Positions 9,077-18,028 of a stretch of DNA of 64,000 nucleotides are shown one piece after another. Numbering within the stretch: position 1 is the stretch's first letter; each line of letters opens with the position of its first letter. A model generated the notes under the pieces. It did no database searches. It was given only the letters and a program-made list of their open reading frames with translations, and was not told the DNA's origin. This stretch comes from Pseudobutyrivibrio sp. ACV-2 (GTDB lineage: Bacteria; Bacillota; Clostridia; Lachnospirales; Lachnospiraceae): contig NZ_FNQZ01000002.1 of assembly GCF_900107545.1 (NCBI RefSeq), forward strand, positions 310,001 to 374,000, written 5' to 3'. A program made the translations under genes and the position numbers.

Positions 9077-11362
9077 TTACTGTAGGTATTTTTCTTCGAA
9101 TTTTTTCACTGGAAGTGGCTTGCTGAAATAGTAGCCCTGAAGGTAATCAGCATTGGTTTCCCTCAGGTAATCCAGCTGTTCCTGGGTTTCGACCCCTTCG
9201 ATGATAACCATCATTCCTAAGGCTTTTGCAAGTGTAATTATTGTATTAACGATTTTGCGTCCTCTAACGGTATTTTTGTCCATCGAGAGGAATGCCATAT
9301 CCATCTTTAAGATGTCTGCTGGAACCTCCTGGAGCATATTAAGTGATGAATAACCGCTGCCGAAGTCGTCGATTTCAACCAGAAAACCATATTCCTTTAG
9401 AGATGAAATGATTTCAATCTGCCTTTCTTTTTCGGTCATGAAGACACTTTCCGTAATTTCCAGCTTTAGTCTGGATGGAGCTATGTTATATTTCTCAACA
9501 AGCGAAACCAGCGTTTCGTAAATGTCTATGTAGTAGAAATCCTTTACAGAAATATTTACTGATATAGACAGGTCGTCATGACCTAGAGCCTTCCAATAGG
9601 AAAGCCTTTTAGCTGCCTGCTCCCAGATGTATAAATCCAGCTTGTAGATGTAGCCGGTACGCTCTAAAAGTGGAATGAATGACGCCGGAGCGATGATGCC
9701 TCTCTCTGGATGAATCCAGCGCACCAGTGCTTCGCAGAGAGCAGTTTTTCCGTCTATGGTAACTACCGGCTGCAGGAACATTGCAAACTGTCCTGTAGAA
9801 AGGGCCGACTCAAACTCTCCGATAATCTTTTGCTCGCTTAAGTACTCGTTTCGAAGCATATCACCATAGTAGGCGATTGAGTTTTTGAAGCTGTCCTTTA
9901 TGGAATCTATCGCCAGGAATGCACCATCACACATAGACATTACAGAGGCGTTGCGGTCGTAAATATCATATACACCCACCAAAATGACCATTCTGTATTG
10001 GGCATTGTTCATGAAATGGCTAACCTTGTTCATGCCAGTCATGAACACCTCTTCGCTATATCGATTTTTAGGCAGAAGAATTGCAAATCTGTCAGCCTCT
10101 AATCTGGCAAACACGGAGACATTTGATATGTGTTCCCTGATAGTATCGGCACATCTTACCAACAGCTGATCTGCCTCCTCCATTCCAAACATGTCGTTGA
10201 TAAGCTTGAAACCTTTGATATTGAAGCAGGTCATAACATAGCTGACATCCGGATTGTCATCAAGCTTTTTCCTTGCTTCCTCGTAAAAGCTTTCGCGATT
10301 CAGAGCGCCTGTGAGGCTGTCGTGGCTTGAACGATATTTCTCTTCTTCGTAGGCCAGGAAATCTCCTGTAACATCATAGAAGGAGAAATAACATCCACAG
10401 TAGAAGCCCTTTTTATCATATATTTTGTTGAAATGGATATCGAAACGATATTCGTCACCATTCACTGTGTATAAAGCACTCCAGCTGGTATTTGAGATGG
10501 CGTTTGCCGGCCTGCCCTCGCGCCATTTTCTAAATCTGGCTTCAAGGAGACGCTTATCGCCGCTGGCAGAAAAAATCCTGTTGGCCAGCTGATTTGAATA
10601 AATGCAGTTATCGTTTTCATCGTAGGAGATAAGGGCACATTCCATCCTTTCAGTGATGGTGCTGAGCATATATTCTACGAATGTCTTTGGGTTGTATAGA
10701 AGCGTATAATACGCCACAAACATTGACCCAATAGAATAAAAGCAAATAGACACATCTACCGGATAGTCAAAGAACAGATATAAAACATTGAGACCTATAA
10801 TTCCCAAAAACATCACCAGGATGGACAGGTACCTGTTCCTGAGAAAGCCGCTGGTTATAAAGGATTTCTTGATGAAAATCAAGACTATCATAATAACCAG
10901 GATGTAGCAGAACACAAGGTGAACCATATAGTAGTCATTGATTTTGAATTGGTAGAACCACTCTTCACCTACATATCTGCGTTCCAGCCAAAATGCATGG
11001 TGCCATTTACTGTTGAAAATCAAGCTGATATTGTCAGCTATAGCTATTGATGTGGTAATCATGGGTGCAGCGTAGTTGTCCATCCAGATTCTGGTGTAGT
11101 TTCTAGAGTAAAACAAAAATGTGATAAGCACCCAGTCTATTCCTGCAAAGTATAAAGAATATCCGATTTCCGACAAGAACTGATTCTTGGTGGAAATCGC
11201 AAACGAATACACCACGCAGGTAACAATTCCAACTATCAAAAGCTGTAATATCGATATATTCAGCTTACTATTTTTAATGATATGCTTTGAGCCTATATGC
11301 AGTGCTCCCACTAGCATGATGAAGGCTGTCAGCAAAAAAAGAAATACATACAGCTTTATCAA
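9077..11362 (-). CDS. Membrane c-di-GMP phosphodiesterase (7TM - PAS - degenerate GGDEF - EAL)
   Basis: Probable signal-responsive c-di-GMP hydrolase. Residues 1-225 hold about seven membrane helices like the 7TM sensor region of some histidine kinases. A PAS-like segment follows (about 230-340), then GGDEF (about 345-500), then EAL (about 510-755). The GGDEF signature has decayed to EADRF, so cyclase activity is unlikely. The EAL domain keeps EALVRW, the NIS segment, LEITES, DDFGSGYSSL, EGVET and QGYYFSKPLP. The start is TTG at 11362 after GGGGG. It has its own terminator. The signal sensed is unknown. Confidence 0.93.
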   Translation of the reverse strand: MIKLYVFLFLLTAFIMLVGALHIGSKHIIKNSKLNISILQLLIVGIVTCVVYSFAISTKNQFLSEIGYSLYFAGIDWVLITFLFYSRNYTRIWMDNYAAPMITTSIAIADNISLIFNSKWHHAFWLERRYVGEEWFYQFKINDYYMVHLVFCYILVIMIVLIFIKKSFITSGFLRNRYLSILVMFLGIIGLNVLYLFFDYPVDVSICFYSIGSMFVAYYTLLYNPKTFVEYMLSTITERMECALISYDENDNCIYSNQLANRIFSASGDKRLLEARFRKWREGRPANAISNTSWSALYTVNGDEYRFDIHFNKIYDKKGFYCGCYFSFYDVTGDFLAYEEEKYRSSHDSLTGALNRESFYEEARKKLDDNPDVSYVMTCFNIKGFKLINDMFGMEEADQLLVRCADTIREHISNVSVFARLEADRFAILLPKNRYSEEVFMTGMNKVSHFMNNAQYRMVILVGVYDIYDRNASVMSMCDGAFLAIDSIKDSFKNSIAYYGDMLRNEYLSEQKIIGEFESALSTGQFAMFLQPVVTIDGKTALCEALVRWIHPERGIIAPASFIPLLERTGYIYKLDLYIWEQAAKRLSYWKALGHDDLSISVNISVKDFYYIDIYETLVSLVEKYNIAPSRLKLEITESVFMTEKERQIEIISSLKEYGFLVEIDDFGSGYSSLNMLQEVPADILKMDMAFLSMDKNTVRGRKIVNTIITLAKALGMMVIIEGVETQEQLDYLRETNADYLQGYYFSKPLPVKKFEEKYLQ

Positions 11363-11384
11363 GTGTAAACCCCCGTTTTCTGTT

Positions 11385-12047
11385 CTAGTTAGAGTTAGCT
11401 ATTTTGCTATCTTTAAAATCCTCTCCCTCTGGCTTTATGGCAAAGCTCATAGATTCGCCAGAAACAGGATGTTTAAATCCGATAGAATAAGAACACAGTG
11501 CAAGATTTCGGCCTGTAGCCACGCCACCGTACTTCACATCCCCAAGTATTGGAGCTGTGCGGCTGGCAAGCTGAATTCTGATTTGATGATGACGACCAGT
11601 AAAAAGCTCAATATCCAAAAGCTTTTTGTCATCCCATTCATCTACAGTGCGGTATCTTAAAGTAGCTTTTTTCGCTCTAGGATCTGACTCCTTGACAACC
11701 TTTGAAAGATTGGTTCGATTGTCCTTTACGAGATAATCTACCAGGTCGCCTTCCTCTGGGAATGACTCTCTGGTAATGATTGCATAGTAATGCTTCTTAA
11801 AGCTATGCTCAGTGATTTGTTTTGTAAGATTATTAGCGGCTTCCTTTGTTTTTGCGAAAACCATTACACCTTCAACAGGCTGATCCAAGCGGTGAACTAC
11901 ATGGATAGTAGGCTGCTGCCCTTTTTCTGAAAGATAATTATTAAGCAGGCTCACCATATCCTGCTCACCAATATTTTTTGTCTGGGTAGCAACCCCAGCT
12001 GGTTTATAGCATACAATGATGCTTTCATCCTCAAAAATTACGTTCAT
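11385..12047 (-). CDS. RluA-family 23S rRNA/tRNA pseudouridine synthase
   Basis: Isomerises uridine to pseudouridine in structured RNA. It is a short form (220 aa) without an S4 domain. The catalytic motif HRLDQPVEGVMVFAK is at about residues 53-67, and the later GRHHQIRIQLA motif typical of the RluA family is present. I chose ATG at 12047, seven bases after GGGGG, over the TTG two codons earlier. The RNA target cannot be read from the sequence. It stands alone between the GGDEF-EAL gene and the two-component pair. Confidence 0.92.
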   Translation of the reverse strand: MNVIFEDESIIVCYKPAGVATQTKNIGEQDMVSLLNNYLSEKGQQPTIHVVHRLDQPVEGVMVFAKTKEAANNLTKQITEHSFKKHYYAIITRESFPEEGDLVDYLVKDNRTNLSKVVKESDPRAKKATLRYRTVDEWDDKKLLDIELFTGRHHQIRIQLASRTAPILGDVKYGGVATGRNLALCSYSIGFKHPVSGESMSFAIKPEGEDFKDSKIANSN

Positions 12048-12093
12048 ACACAATCCCCCTAAATTATAGATTTATACCCTTATTTTAACATAC

Positions 12094-12783
12094 TTAAACC
12101 TTAAAGCGGTAGCCTACACCCCAGATTGTCTCAATATACTGTGGTTTCGATGTGTTAAGTTCGATTTTTTCTCGTATTTTGTTGACGTGAACTGTAACGG
12201 TGGAGATATCACCGATAGATTCCTCGCCCCAAAGAGTCTCGAAAAGCTGCTCCTTTGAGTAGATTACATTTGGATTTTCTGCTAAAAATGTGAGAAGGTC
12301 GAATTCTTTAGCTGTGAATACCTTTTCCTCACCATTAATCCAAACTCGACGGCTGGCCTTGTCAATTCTAAGGCCACGGATGCTGATTTCGTTTTTCTTG
12401 ATAGCCGGCGACTGAACCAGACGCTCGTATCTGGCCAAATGTGCCTTTACTCTGGCTACAAGCTCGCTTGGAGAAAATGGCTTTGTGATGTAATCATCTG
12501 CACCAAGCCCCAGGCCTCTGATTTTGTCGATCTCCTCTTTTTTGGCTGTAACCATAAGGATAGGTACATTTTTCACCTCGCGGATGCGCTTGCACAGCTC
12601 AAAGCCATCGATACCTGGAAGCATCAAATCCAAAATATACATATCATAATTGCCAGCCAAAGCTTTCTGTAGACCCTTTTCTCCGTCTGCTTCAATATCC
12701 ACCTCGAAATTTGAAAGCTCCAGATAGTCCTTCTCAAGCTCTGCAATGGCTTCTTCATCTTCTATAATCAAAATTCTACTCAT
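12094..12783 (-). CDS. OmpR/PhoB-family response regulator
   Basis: DNA-binding output of a two-component system. The receiver domain (residues 1-120) has the acidic pocket EDE and phospho-acceptor Asp52 in ILDLMLPG, with the Lys of TKPF as switch residue. The winged-helix domain (about 130-228) ends YIETIWGVGYRFKV. The start is ATG at 12783 after GGAGG. It overlaps the 3' end of the kinase gene by 8 bases, so the two are coupled, kinase first. Confidence 0.96.
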   Translation of the reverse strand: MSRILIIEDEEAIAELEKDYLELSNFEVDIEADGEKGLQKALAGNYDMYILDLMLPGIDGFELCKRIREVKNVPILMVTAKKEEIDKIRGLGLGADDYITKPFSPSELVARVKAHLARYERLVQSPAIKKNEISIRGLRIDKASRRVWINGEEKVFTAKEFDLLTFLAENPNVIYSKEQLFETLWGEESIGDISTVTVHVNKIREKIELNTSKPQYIETIWGVGYRFKV

Positions 12784-13921
12784 TTTCAACCTCCATAAAT
12801 TTGCGTATTACAAAATACATTGTTGTGCCTTCGTTTTCCTTGCTGGTGACCCAGATTTTGCCACCGTGGTCCTCCACAATCTTTTTGACGATGGAAAGAC
12901 CTATGCCACTACCACCTGCGGCTGAGTTTCTGGATGTATCGGCACGATAAAATCTATCAAAAACATAAGGCAAGTCTCTGGTGGCGATACCCTTGCCGTT
13001 GTCTGTTATCTCTACCTGAACGAAATCCCCCACATCCTTTATAGAAATACCAATTCTGCTGGCCACATCGGCCCTCATGTATTTCACAGAATTGCTGACG
13101 ATATTGTGGATGATACGACCAAGTTGCTCCGGATCGGCGATAATCAGCACATTTGGATCCACAAAATTGGAATAATCAAGGCGAATGTGTTGATTTTCCA
13201 AATCCATTCCAAGCTCCTCGATGCAATCATCGAAATATGCCTGCAGGTTGAGTTTCTGGAAATTGTATGGAATTTTATTGGTATCAATTTTGGAATAAAG
13301 GGTAAGCTCGTTAATGAGTGTGTTCATCTCATTAGCCTTGTTGTAAATGGTGCGTATGTATTTTTCCTGTTTTTCAGGGGTGTCTGCCACACCATCAAGC
13401 ATACCTTCGGCATAACCCTTTATGGCGGTTATAGGAGTTTTTAAATCATGGGCAATATTGGAAATCAGCGCCCTCTGCTCCGCTTCGTCCTCAAGTCGGT
13501 CTTTAGCATTGTTTTTGAGGCGCACTCTCATGTCCTCAAAGGCATTACACACATCTGACATTTCATCCTTGCCTGTGGATGCCACACTAAAATCCAGGTT
13601 GCCCTCTTTAACATTGTTGGCGGCTATTTTTAGAGTTTTTAGCTGTGGAGCTATCCCTCGATATATCCATACTACCATTATCACAGCAGTAACTAGCAGT
13701 ATTATGAGCTCAGCAACGCAAAAGCTGACTACCAGCTCATCAAATCGCCCGCTATCATCCATGTAGGTCTTCACCGAATCCACGAATTCATTTGTGACCA
13801 TGGGATTAGCCGCCGCCTCCCGAACTATCCCCTTTAGACCGTACATCAATGTAGTAAATAGTAGTACAGGAACCAAAGTTATTATAAAAAATGAAATAAT
13901 CAGTCGATTTTTTAGTTTCAT
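12776..13921 (-). CDS. HAMP-containing sensor histidine kinase
   Basis: Membrane sensor partner of the downstream OmpR-type regulator. It has two membrane segments (about residues 8-28 and 67-86) flanking a very short outer loop of about 38 residues, HAMP (90-145), an H box with His158 in SNIAHDLKTPITAIKGY, and N, G1, F and G2 boxes (IVSNSVKYM, DNGKGI, FDRFYR, GSGIGLSI). The start is ATG at 13921, preceded by GAGGTG. The longer reading frame would begin inside the terminator at 13937-13968. The small outer loop suggests it senses the membrane or a partner protein rather than a large ligand. Confidence 0.95.
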   Translation of the reverse strand: MKLKNRLIISFFIITLVPVLLFTTLMYGLKGIVREAAANPMVTNEFVDSVKTYMDDSGRFDELVVSFCVAELIILLVTAVIMVVWIYRGIAPQLKTLKIAANNVKEGNLDFSVASTGKDEMSDVCNAFEDMRVRLKNNAKDRLEDEAEQRALISNIAHDLKTPITAIKGYAEGMLDGVADTPEKQEKYIRTIYNKANEMNTLINELTLYSKIDTNKIPYNFQKLNLQAYFDDCIEELGMDLENQHIRLDYSNFVDPNVLIIADPEQLGRIIHNIVSNSVKYMRADVASRIGISIKDVGDFVQVEITDNGKGIATRDLPYVFDRFYRADTSRNSAAGGSGIGLSIVKKIVEDHGGKIWVTSKENEGTTMYFVIRKFMEVENE

Positions 13922-13936
13922 AAGCACCTCATTCAC

Positions 13937-13968
13937 CAAAAAAGCAGCCACATAGTGTGACTGCTTTA
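13937..13968 (-). terminator. Terminator upstream of the histidine kinase gene
   Basis: Minus-strand stem AAAGCAGTCACA / TGTGGCTGCTTT with a 3-base loop and a following T run. It ends transcription from the AT-rich accessory patch and supports the shorter start of the kinase. Confidence 0.85.
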
Positions 13969-14063
13969 ATTATAGCATACCTGTTATTTTTAATGTATTT
14001 CTATTCCTATATCTACAAACTCATTACAATAACTGATTATTTCTTATTATCTTACCTCAATAT

Positions 14064-14486
14064 TCAAAAACATAACCCTCTGGCAACACTTTCTTGCAAT
14101 CTTTCTATTTTCATTTTTGCATCTTTTTCACGTACACTCAAAACAAAATGTAATTCTTTTTTAGGTAAAAATATAATTAATTCATCATAATTGGCCAAAA
14201 CACTTGCCTCAATAAGTATTATTTTTTCTTGCTGGTTATGTTCATAGCTTTTTGTTTTATTACCATAATCAACCACAAGATACCTGTCATCTCTGCTAAT
14301 ATGTATCTTTCGATTGAAAATAGACAAATAGGAAAAAGCTTGATTAGTCGCAAATAATATGATTATAGGGAAACTATATATTGAAAACGCCCCTCGGCCA
14401 AACTGTTCCCCTAAAATATAGATAAGAACAGCTATACTCACAGAAACTATTCGTTTAAGATGTATCCTTTCACAGTTTATGTCCAT
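14064..14486 (-). CDS. Small membrane protein of unknown function
   Basis: A 140-aa protein of no family I recognise. Two hydrophobic segments (about residues 14-28 and 34-54) are followed by a cytoplasmic part with alternating hydrophobic/polar strands (KIHISRDDRYLVVDY, DELIIFLPKKELHFVLSV) that could fold as a small beta domain, and a C-terminal charged helix. A good AGGAGG site precedes the ATG. It starts 14 bases after the broken lipoprotein-like gene and lies in a visibly AT-rich stretch, consistent with accessory DNA. Confidence 0.65.
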   Translation of the reverse strand: MDINCERIHLKRIVSVSIAVLIYILGEQFGRGAFSIYSFPIIILFATNQAFSYLSIFNRKIHISRDDRYLVVDYGNKTKSYEHNQQEKIILIEASVLANYDELIIFLPKKELHFVLSVREKDAKMKIERLQESVARGLCF

Positions 14487-14499
14487 TCTTTAGGCCTCC

Positions 14500-15051
14500 T
14501 TACTTTTCATAGCTATTCCTGTCAATTTTTAAATACTCGTACCATTCCTTCATCTCTGAAACTATTGGGTTTGAAAGTATTACATATATAATCTCACGCT
14601 CGTTTTCATTATTTAAAACATACTCATATACATTGTCTTCCCCATCCTTAGCTATATATGCCGGGTAATTATATGATTTATCGTCATAGATTAGATTACC
14701 TGAACCCACCTCTGACTTCGCATCACCCATATTAGATAATCTTTCCAGTTCTGCATTATAATCATCCTCTGAATACTTAATTCTTAAAATAGTATATTCA
14801 AAAGAATCATCTGTGTCTAGGTTCATCTTCGACACATATTGTCCATCAGCAAATTCTTTGATGCTATCTGGGAACATTTCAAAATTAGAGTTAAAATCAG
14901 CCCCGTTTTGTGATATCAGTTCACTCTTATTGTATGCAGACAAACCATATAACGTGACTGCAAAATCATTAGCATGATAAGCATCTGCATTTATCGCAAG
15001 TAGATTATAATCCTGCTCCCCTATAACACCATAGTAACTCCTAGCTACTGC
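14500..15051 (-). pseudogene. N-terminally damaged paralogue of the 46.5-kb lipoprotein
   Basis: The open frame has coding-like sequence from 15051 to 14500 but no ATG or GTG start. The first usable start is a TTG at 14943 in mid-protein, without a ribosome site. An excellent AGGAG followed by ATG at 15032 is one base out of frame and hits a stop after three codons, which suggests a small indel just after the original start. The C-terminal half resembles the lipoprotein at 46509-47066: EMFPDSIKEF vs LIFPEDEEDF, then KYSEDDYNAELERL vs KYDREEFDSEIRRL, then YNYPA vs FNFPA, and YEYVLNN vs YEYALLD. The signal peptide is missing. It may also be expressed as a 147-aa remnant. Confidence 0.6.
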
Positions 15052-15058
15052 CTAATAA

Positions 15059-15125
15059 ACCCTTATTAATTCACGTTGTATAATAAAGGGTACGAATACC
15101 GAATTTATGACGAAATTCGCTATTC
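15059..15125. repeat. Two adjacent inverted repeats
   Basis: First hairpin 15059-15091 (ACCCTTATTA ... TAATAAAGGGT), second 15094-15125 (GAATACCGAATTT ... AAATTCGCTATTC, 12 of 13 paired). They lie between the ATPase stop codon and the broken 5' end of the neighbouring gene, and may act as terminators or mark a rearrangement boundary. Confidence 0.6.
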
Positions 15126-15144
15126 TATACTTTTTTAATATATG

Positions 15145-16569
15145 CTACTTGTATAAATCTTCTACTGTAATTAGCTTTACATTAGGCGTATCAGCATTTT
15201 TTACCCATTCAGTAAATCCACTCAAAGAAAATAAAATTAATGTTGTGACATTATAGCTGCCAGATATAAGCTTAGATCTTCTAACAAGCGTCTCGAATAT
15301 CTCTTTATCTATTTTTTCATTTTTGAATTTACACTCACCTAAAATAGCCGTTTTATCTATTGTAGATATACCTACTACATCGATATCTGCAGACTGTTGA
15401 TACTTTCTTCCGTTTACATCTATCATCTGCTCGACGCCCCACCAAGTACCAACTTCCGTAATAAAAGAGCCAAATTCCCCAAGAATACCGCGATTCAATG
15501 TGTAATAACGGCACATATCTTCAAATACACTTCCCATAAAAGAATGTAATCCACTCTTTACAACTTTTTCATAATAGACCTGGCCCTGACCCATTTCTAT
15601 CACGCTTATAGCTTTAGGAATAAACTGATACCAGAATTTAAACATATGATCTTTAAGAACATACTGGGTTTTCTTCTTGTTTTTTTCTTCTGTAATACAT
15701 TTTTTCTTCTCCACAAGACCAACATCAATTAGCTTTTCCAATGAATACAGAACCGTACTATCTTTTTCTTTAACTTTAGCTGCTATAATATTGAGAGCAG
15801 TCTCGCCTGATGCAACCTGTTCAATAATATTATTTACAAGAGTTACATCTGAAAATTCTTGGGTTAATAGGTTCTTTGTTTCATCAAACAGATAGCCATC
15901 CGTATTAAAGAAAAGCTTAATAATGTTTTCATCCAAGCTTTTTGAAGAATCAAAAAGGGCCAAATACTTTGCCACTCCACCAGTAACACCATAGCAGATT
16001 GCCTTATCTTCTGGTGAATAGCCTGGGACAAATAACGCAGAATCCTTGTAGTTGAATGCATCTAGCTTTATCTGGGAATCTCTACGCCCAAAAATCGGAC
16101 TTCTTTCACTAAGCACCTTCTTTACCATAAAGCTAAGTGCTGAGCCACATAGAATAAGCATCATGTTCTTATCCAACCACTGGTTATCAATATATTTTTG
16201 CAATACGGACAGCAATGCCTCATCCTTTTCTGCCCAATATGGCAATTCATCGATAACCAATATTAATTTTTCATTTGCATTTGATACTTTGCTAGTAATT
16301 ATGTCAAAGACACTTTCTATATTTGAAAATGTGGCATTACTATACGCTGGATCCAACACATCAAAAACCTGTTTTGAAAACAACTCAAGATTTCTGTCGG
16401 CTCCTACTTTTGTAGCTGTATAAAATATAGCCTTTTTGTTTTTTATAAACTCTCTGATAAGGAATGATTTGCCTACTCTTCGTCGACCATAAATTACTGT
16501 CATTCCAAAACCATCTTTTTCGTATATAGCCTGTAATGATTCTAATTCTTTTTCTCTACCAATAAACAT
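15145..16569 (-). CDS. Archaeal-type ATPase fused to a DUF234 nuclease-like domain
   Basis: A 474-aa protein. The N-terminal ATPase_2-type NTPase opens FIGREKELESLQ, with Walker A GRRRVGKS at about residues 28-35 and Walker B LILVIDELPYW near 100-110. A middle winged-helix region is present (about 240-300). The C-terminal DUF234 part contains ADIDVVG, then GECKF, the D...ExK arrangement of PD-(D/E)XK nucleases. The biological role of this family is poorly known; some are linked to mobile DNA or defence. The ATG at 16569 is chosen because AAGGAG is five bases away. Repeated ATTTGAAT boxes lie upstream, suggesting its own control. Confidence 0.8.
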   Translation of the reverse strand: MFIGREKELESLQAIYEKDGFGMTVIYGRRRVGKSFLIREFIKNKKAIFYTATKVGADRNLELFSKQVFDVLDPAYSNATFSNIESVFDIITSKVSNANEKLILVIDELPYWAEKDEALLSVLQKYIDNQWLDKNMMLILCGSALSFMVKKVLSERSPIFGRRDSQIKLDAFNYKDSALFVPGYSPEDKAICYGVTGGVAKYLALFDSSKSLDENIIKLFFNTDGYLFDETKNLLTQEFSDVTLVNNIIEQVASGETALNIIAAKVKEKDSTVLYSLEKLIDVGLVEKKKCITEEKNKKKTQYVLKDHMFKFWYQFIPKAISVIEMGQGQVYYEKVVKSGLHSFMGSVFEDMCRYYTLNRGILGEFGSFITEVGTWWGVEQMIDVNGRKYQQSADIDVVGISTIDKTAILGECKFKNEKIDKEIFETLVRRSKLISGSYNVTTLILFSLSGFTEWVKNADTPNVKLITVEDLYK

Positions 16570-16582
16570 ATGCACTCCTTAT

Positions 16583-16630
16583 ATTCAAATCGTTTTTATT
16601 CAAATCATTTTTAATTAAATCTATTTGAAT
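16583..16630 (-). promoter_or_regulatory. Repeated ATTTGAAT boxes before the ATPase gene
   Basis: Two direct copies of ATTTGAAT (minus strand) at 583-590 and 598-605 of this 16-kb block, 15 bases apart, and an inverted copy at 16623-16630 next to a TATATTATA promoter-like stretch. They sit immediately before the ribosome site and could be repressor sites. Confidence 0.5.
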
Positions 16631-16699
16631 ATAATATAGCACACTTTAAATTTACTTTCTATGCATGATTCGGTAAGTCATAGGTTTTTCCATATAAAA

Positions 16700-16729
16700 A
16701 TAACCCAGACTCAATTGAATCTGGGTTAT
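16700..16729 (-). terminator. Terminator after metK
   Basis: Stem ATAACCCAGA / TCTGGGTTAT with a 10-base loop, followed on the minus strand by TTTTTAT, 13 bases past the metK stop. Confidence 0.9.
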
Positions 16730-16741
16730 AACTACTAACTG

Positions 16742-17923
16742 TTAAAGATATTTCTTTAAAGCCTCAGCTTTGTCTGTCTGCTCCCAAGGAAGCTTGACAT
16801 CTGTGCGGCCGAAGTGGCCATAAGCTGCTGTTGGGCGGTAGATTGGTCGACGAAGGTCGAGCATTTTGATGATGCCTGCTGGACGAAGATCGAAGTTTTC
16901 ACGAACGATTTCAACAAGCTGGTTGTCTGAAAGCTTGCCGGTGCCGAATGTGTCTACCATGATAGATGTAGGTTCTGCTACGCCGATAGCATATGAGAGC
17001 TGAATCTCACATTTGTCTGCCAGGCCAGCTGCTACGATATTTTTAGCAACATAGCGAGCTGCATATGCGCCTGAGCGATCCACCTTTGTGCAATCCTTTC
17101 CTGAGAAAGCACCGCCGCCATGACGAGCATAGCCACCGTAAGTATCAACGATAATCTTACGGCCAGTAAGACCTGCATCACCGTGTGGACCACCGATGAC
17201 GAAACGGCCTGTAGGATTGATGTAGAACTTTGTCTTGTCATCAATCATGTCCTTTGGAAGGACTGGGTCAAAGACATACTTTTTGATGTCTGCGTGAATC
17301 TGTTCCTGAGTAACATCTTCATCATGCTGTGTAGATAAAACTACAGCCTCAAGTCTAAATGGCTTGCCAGCCTCGTCATACTCTACAGAAACCTGTGTCT
17401 TTCCGTCTGGACGAAGGTAACTGAGTGTTCCGTCTTTGCGGACATTAGCAAGCTGTAGAGCAAGTCTATGAGCAAGAGAAATAGGATATGGCATGAGCTC
17501 TTCTGTTTCGTTAGTAGCGAAACCGAACATCATACCCTGATCACCAGCGCCTGTGTCCAGGTCATCTGTAAGTGATCCTTCCTTTGCCTCAAGAGCCTTG
17601 TCAACACCCATGGCAATGTCTGCGGATTGTTGATCAAGAGCGACCATAACAGCGCAAGAATTTCCGTCGATGCCTTTCTTTCCATCGTCATAACCGATTT
17701 CAAGAAGAGTCTTGCGAACAATAGCTGGAACATCGAGCTGAGCCTTTGTAGTAATCTCGCCTGTAACGAGGACAAATCCTGTACATGAGCAAGACTCACA
17801 AGCTACTCTACTCATTGGATCTTCAGCTAAGCAAGCATCGAGGATGGCATCAGATATGGCATCACATACCTTATCTGGATGACCTTCTGTTACTGACTCT
17901 GAAGTAAAAAGTAACTTTTCCAT
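16742..17923 (-). CDS. metK: S-adenosylmethionine synthetase
   Basis: Makes S-adenosylmethionine from methionine and ATP in the cytosol; it feeds all methylations and polyamine synthesis. The 393-aa length is normal. Conserved parts are [20 protein letters not shown] (N-terminus), [10 protein letters not shown] (about 126-135), [15 protein letters not shown] and GGGAFSGKD. It is a single-gene unit with its own promoter (17983-18011) and terminator (16700-16729). No SAM riboswitch is visible; instead a perfect palindrome lies at the expected transcription start. Confidence 0.98.
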   Translation of the reverse strand: MEKLLFTSESVTEGHPDKVCDAISDAILDACLAEDPMSRVACESCSCTGFVLVTGEITTKAQLDVPAIVRKTLLEIGYDDGKKGIDGNSCAVMVALDQQSADIAMGVDKALEAKEGSLTDDLDTGAGDQGMMFGFATNETEELMPYPISLAHRLALQLANVRKDGTLSYLRPDGKTQVSVEYDEAGKPFRLEAVVLSTQHDEDVTQEQIHADIKKYVFDPVLPKDMIDDKTKFYINPTGRFVIGGPHGDAGLTGRKIIVDTYGGYARHGGGAFSGKDCTKVDRSGAYAARYVAKNIVAAGLADKCEIQLSYAIGVAEPTSIMVDTFGTGKLSDNQLVEIVRENFDLRPAGIIKMLDLRRPIYRPTAAYGHFGRTDVKLPWEQTDKAEALKKYL

Positions 17924-17953
17924 CTTTTAACTCTCTTTCTATATGAAATTGTC

Positions 17954-17977
17954 TTACCTAAGGTCATTCTTAGGTAA
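17954..17977 (-). promoter_or_regulatory. Palindrome at the metK transcription start
   Basis: Perfect inverted repeat TTACCTAAG - 6 bases - CTTAGGTAA, placed 5 bases downstream of the -10 box, i.e. covering the probable +1. It could be a protein operator or a 5' hairpin of the mRNA. Confidence 0.65.
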
Positions 17978-17982
17978 AGTAT

Positions 17983-18011
17983 AGTATATACCCTAGTTCT
18001 GTATATAGCAA
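17983..18011 (-). promoter_or_regulatory. SigA-type promoter of metK
   Basis: Minus-strand TTGCTA (18006-18011), 17-base spacer, TATACT (17983-17988). Confidence 0.75.
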
Positions 18012-18028
18012 CAATAAATATTTTTATT

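Noticed and set aside
11187-11660. 157-codon plus-strand frame
   Set aside because: Antisense shadow of the GGDEF-EAL start and the pseudouridine synthase end; no supporting signals.
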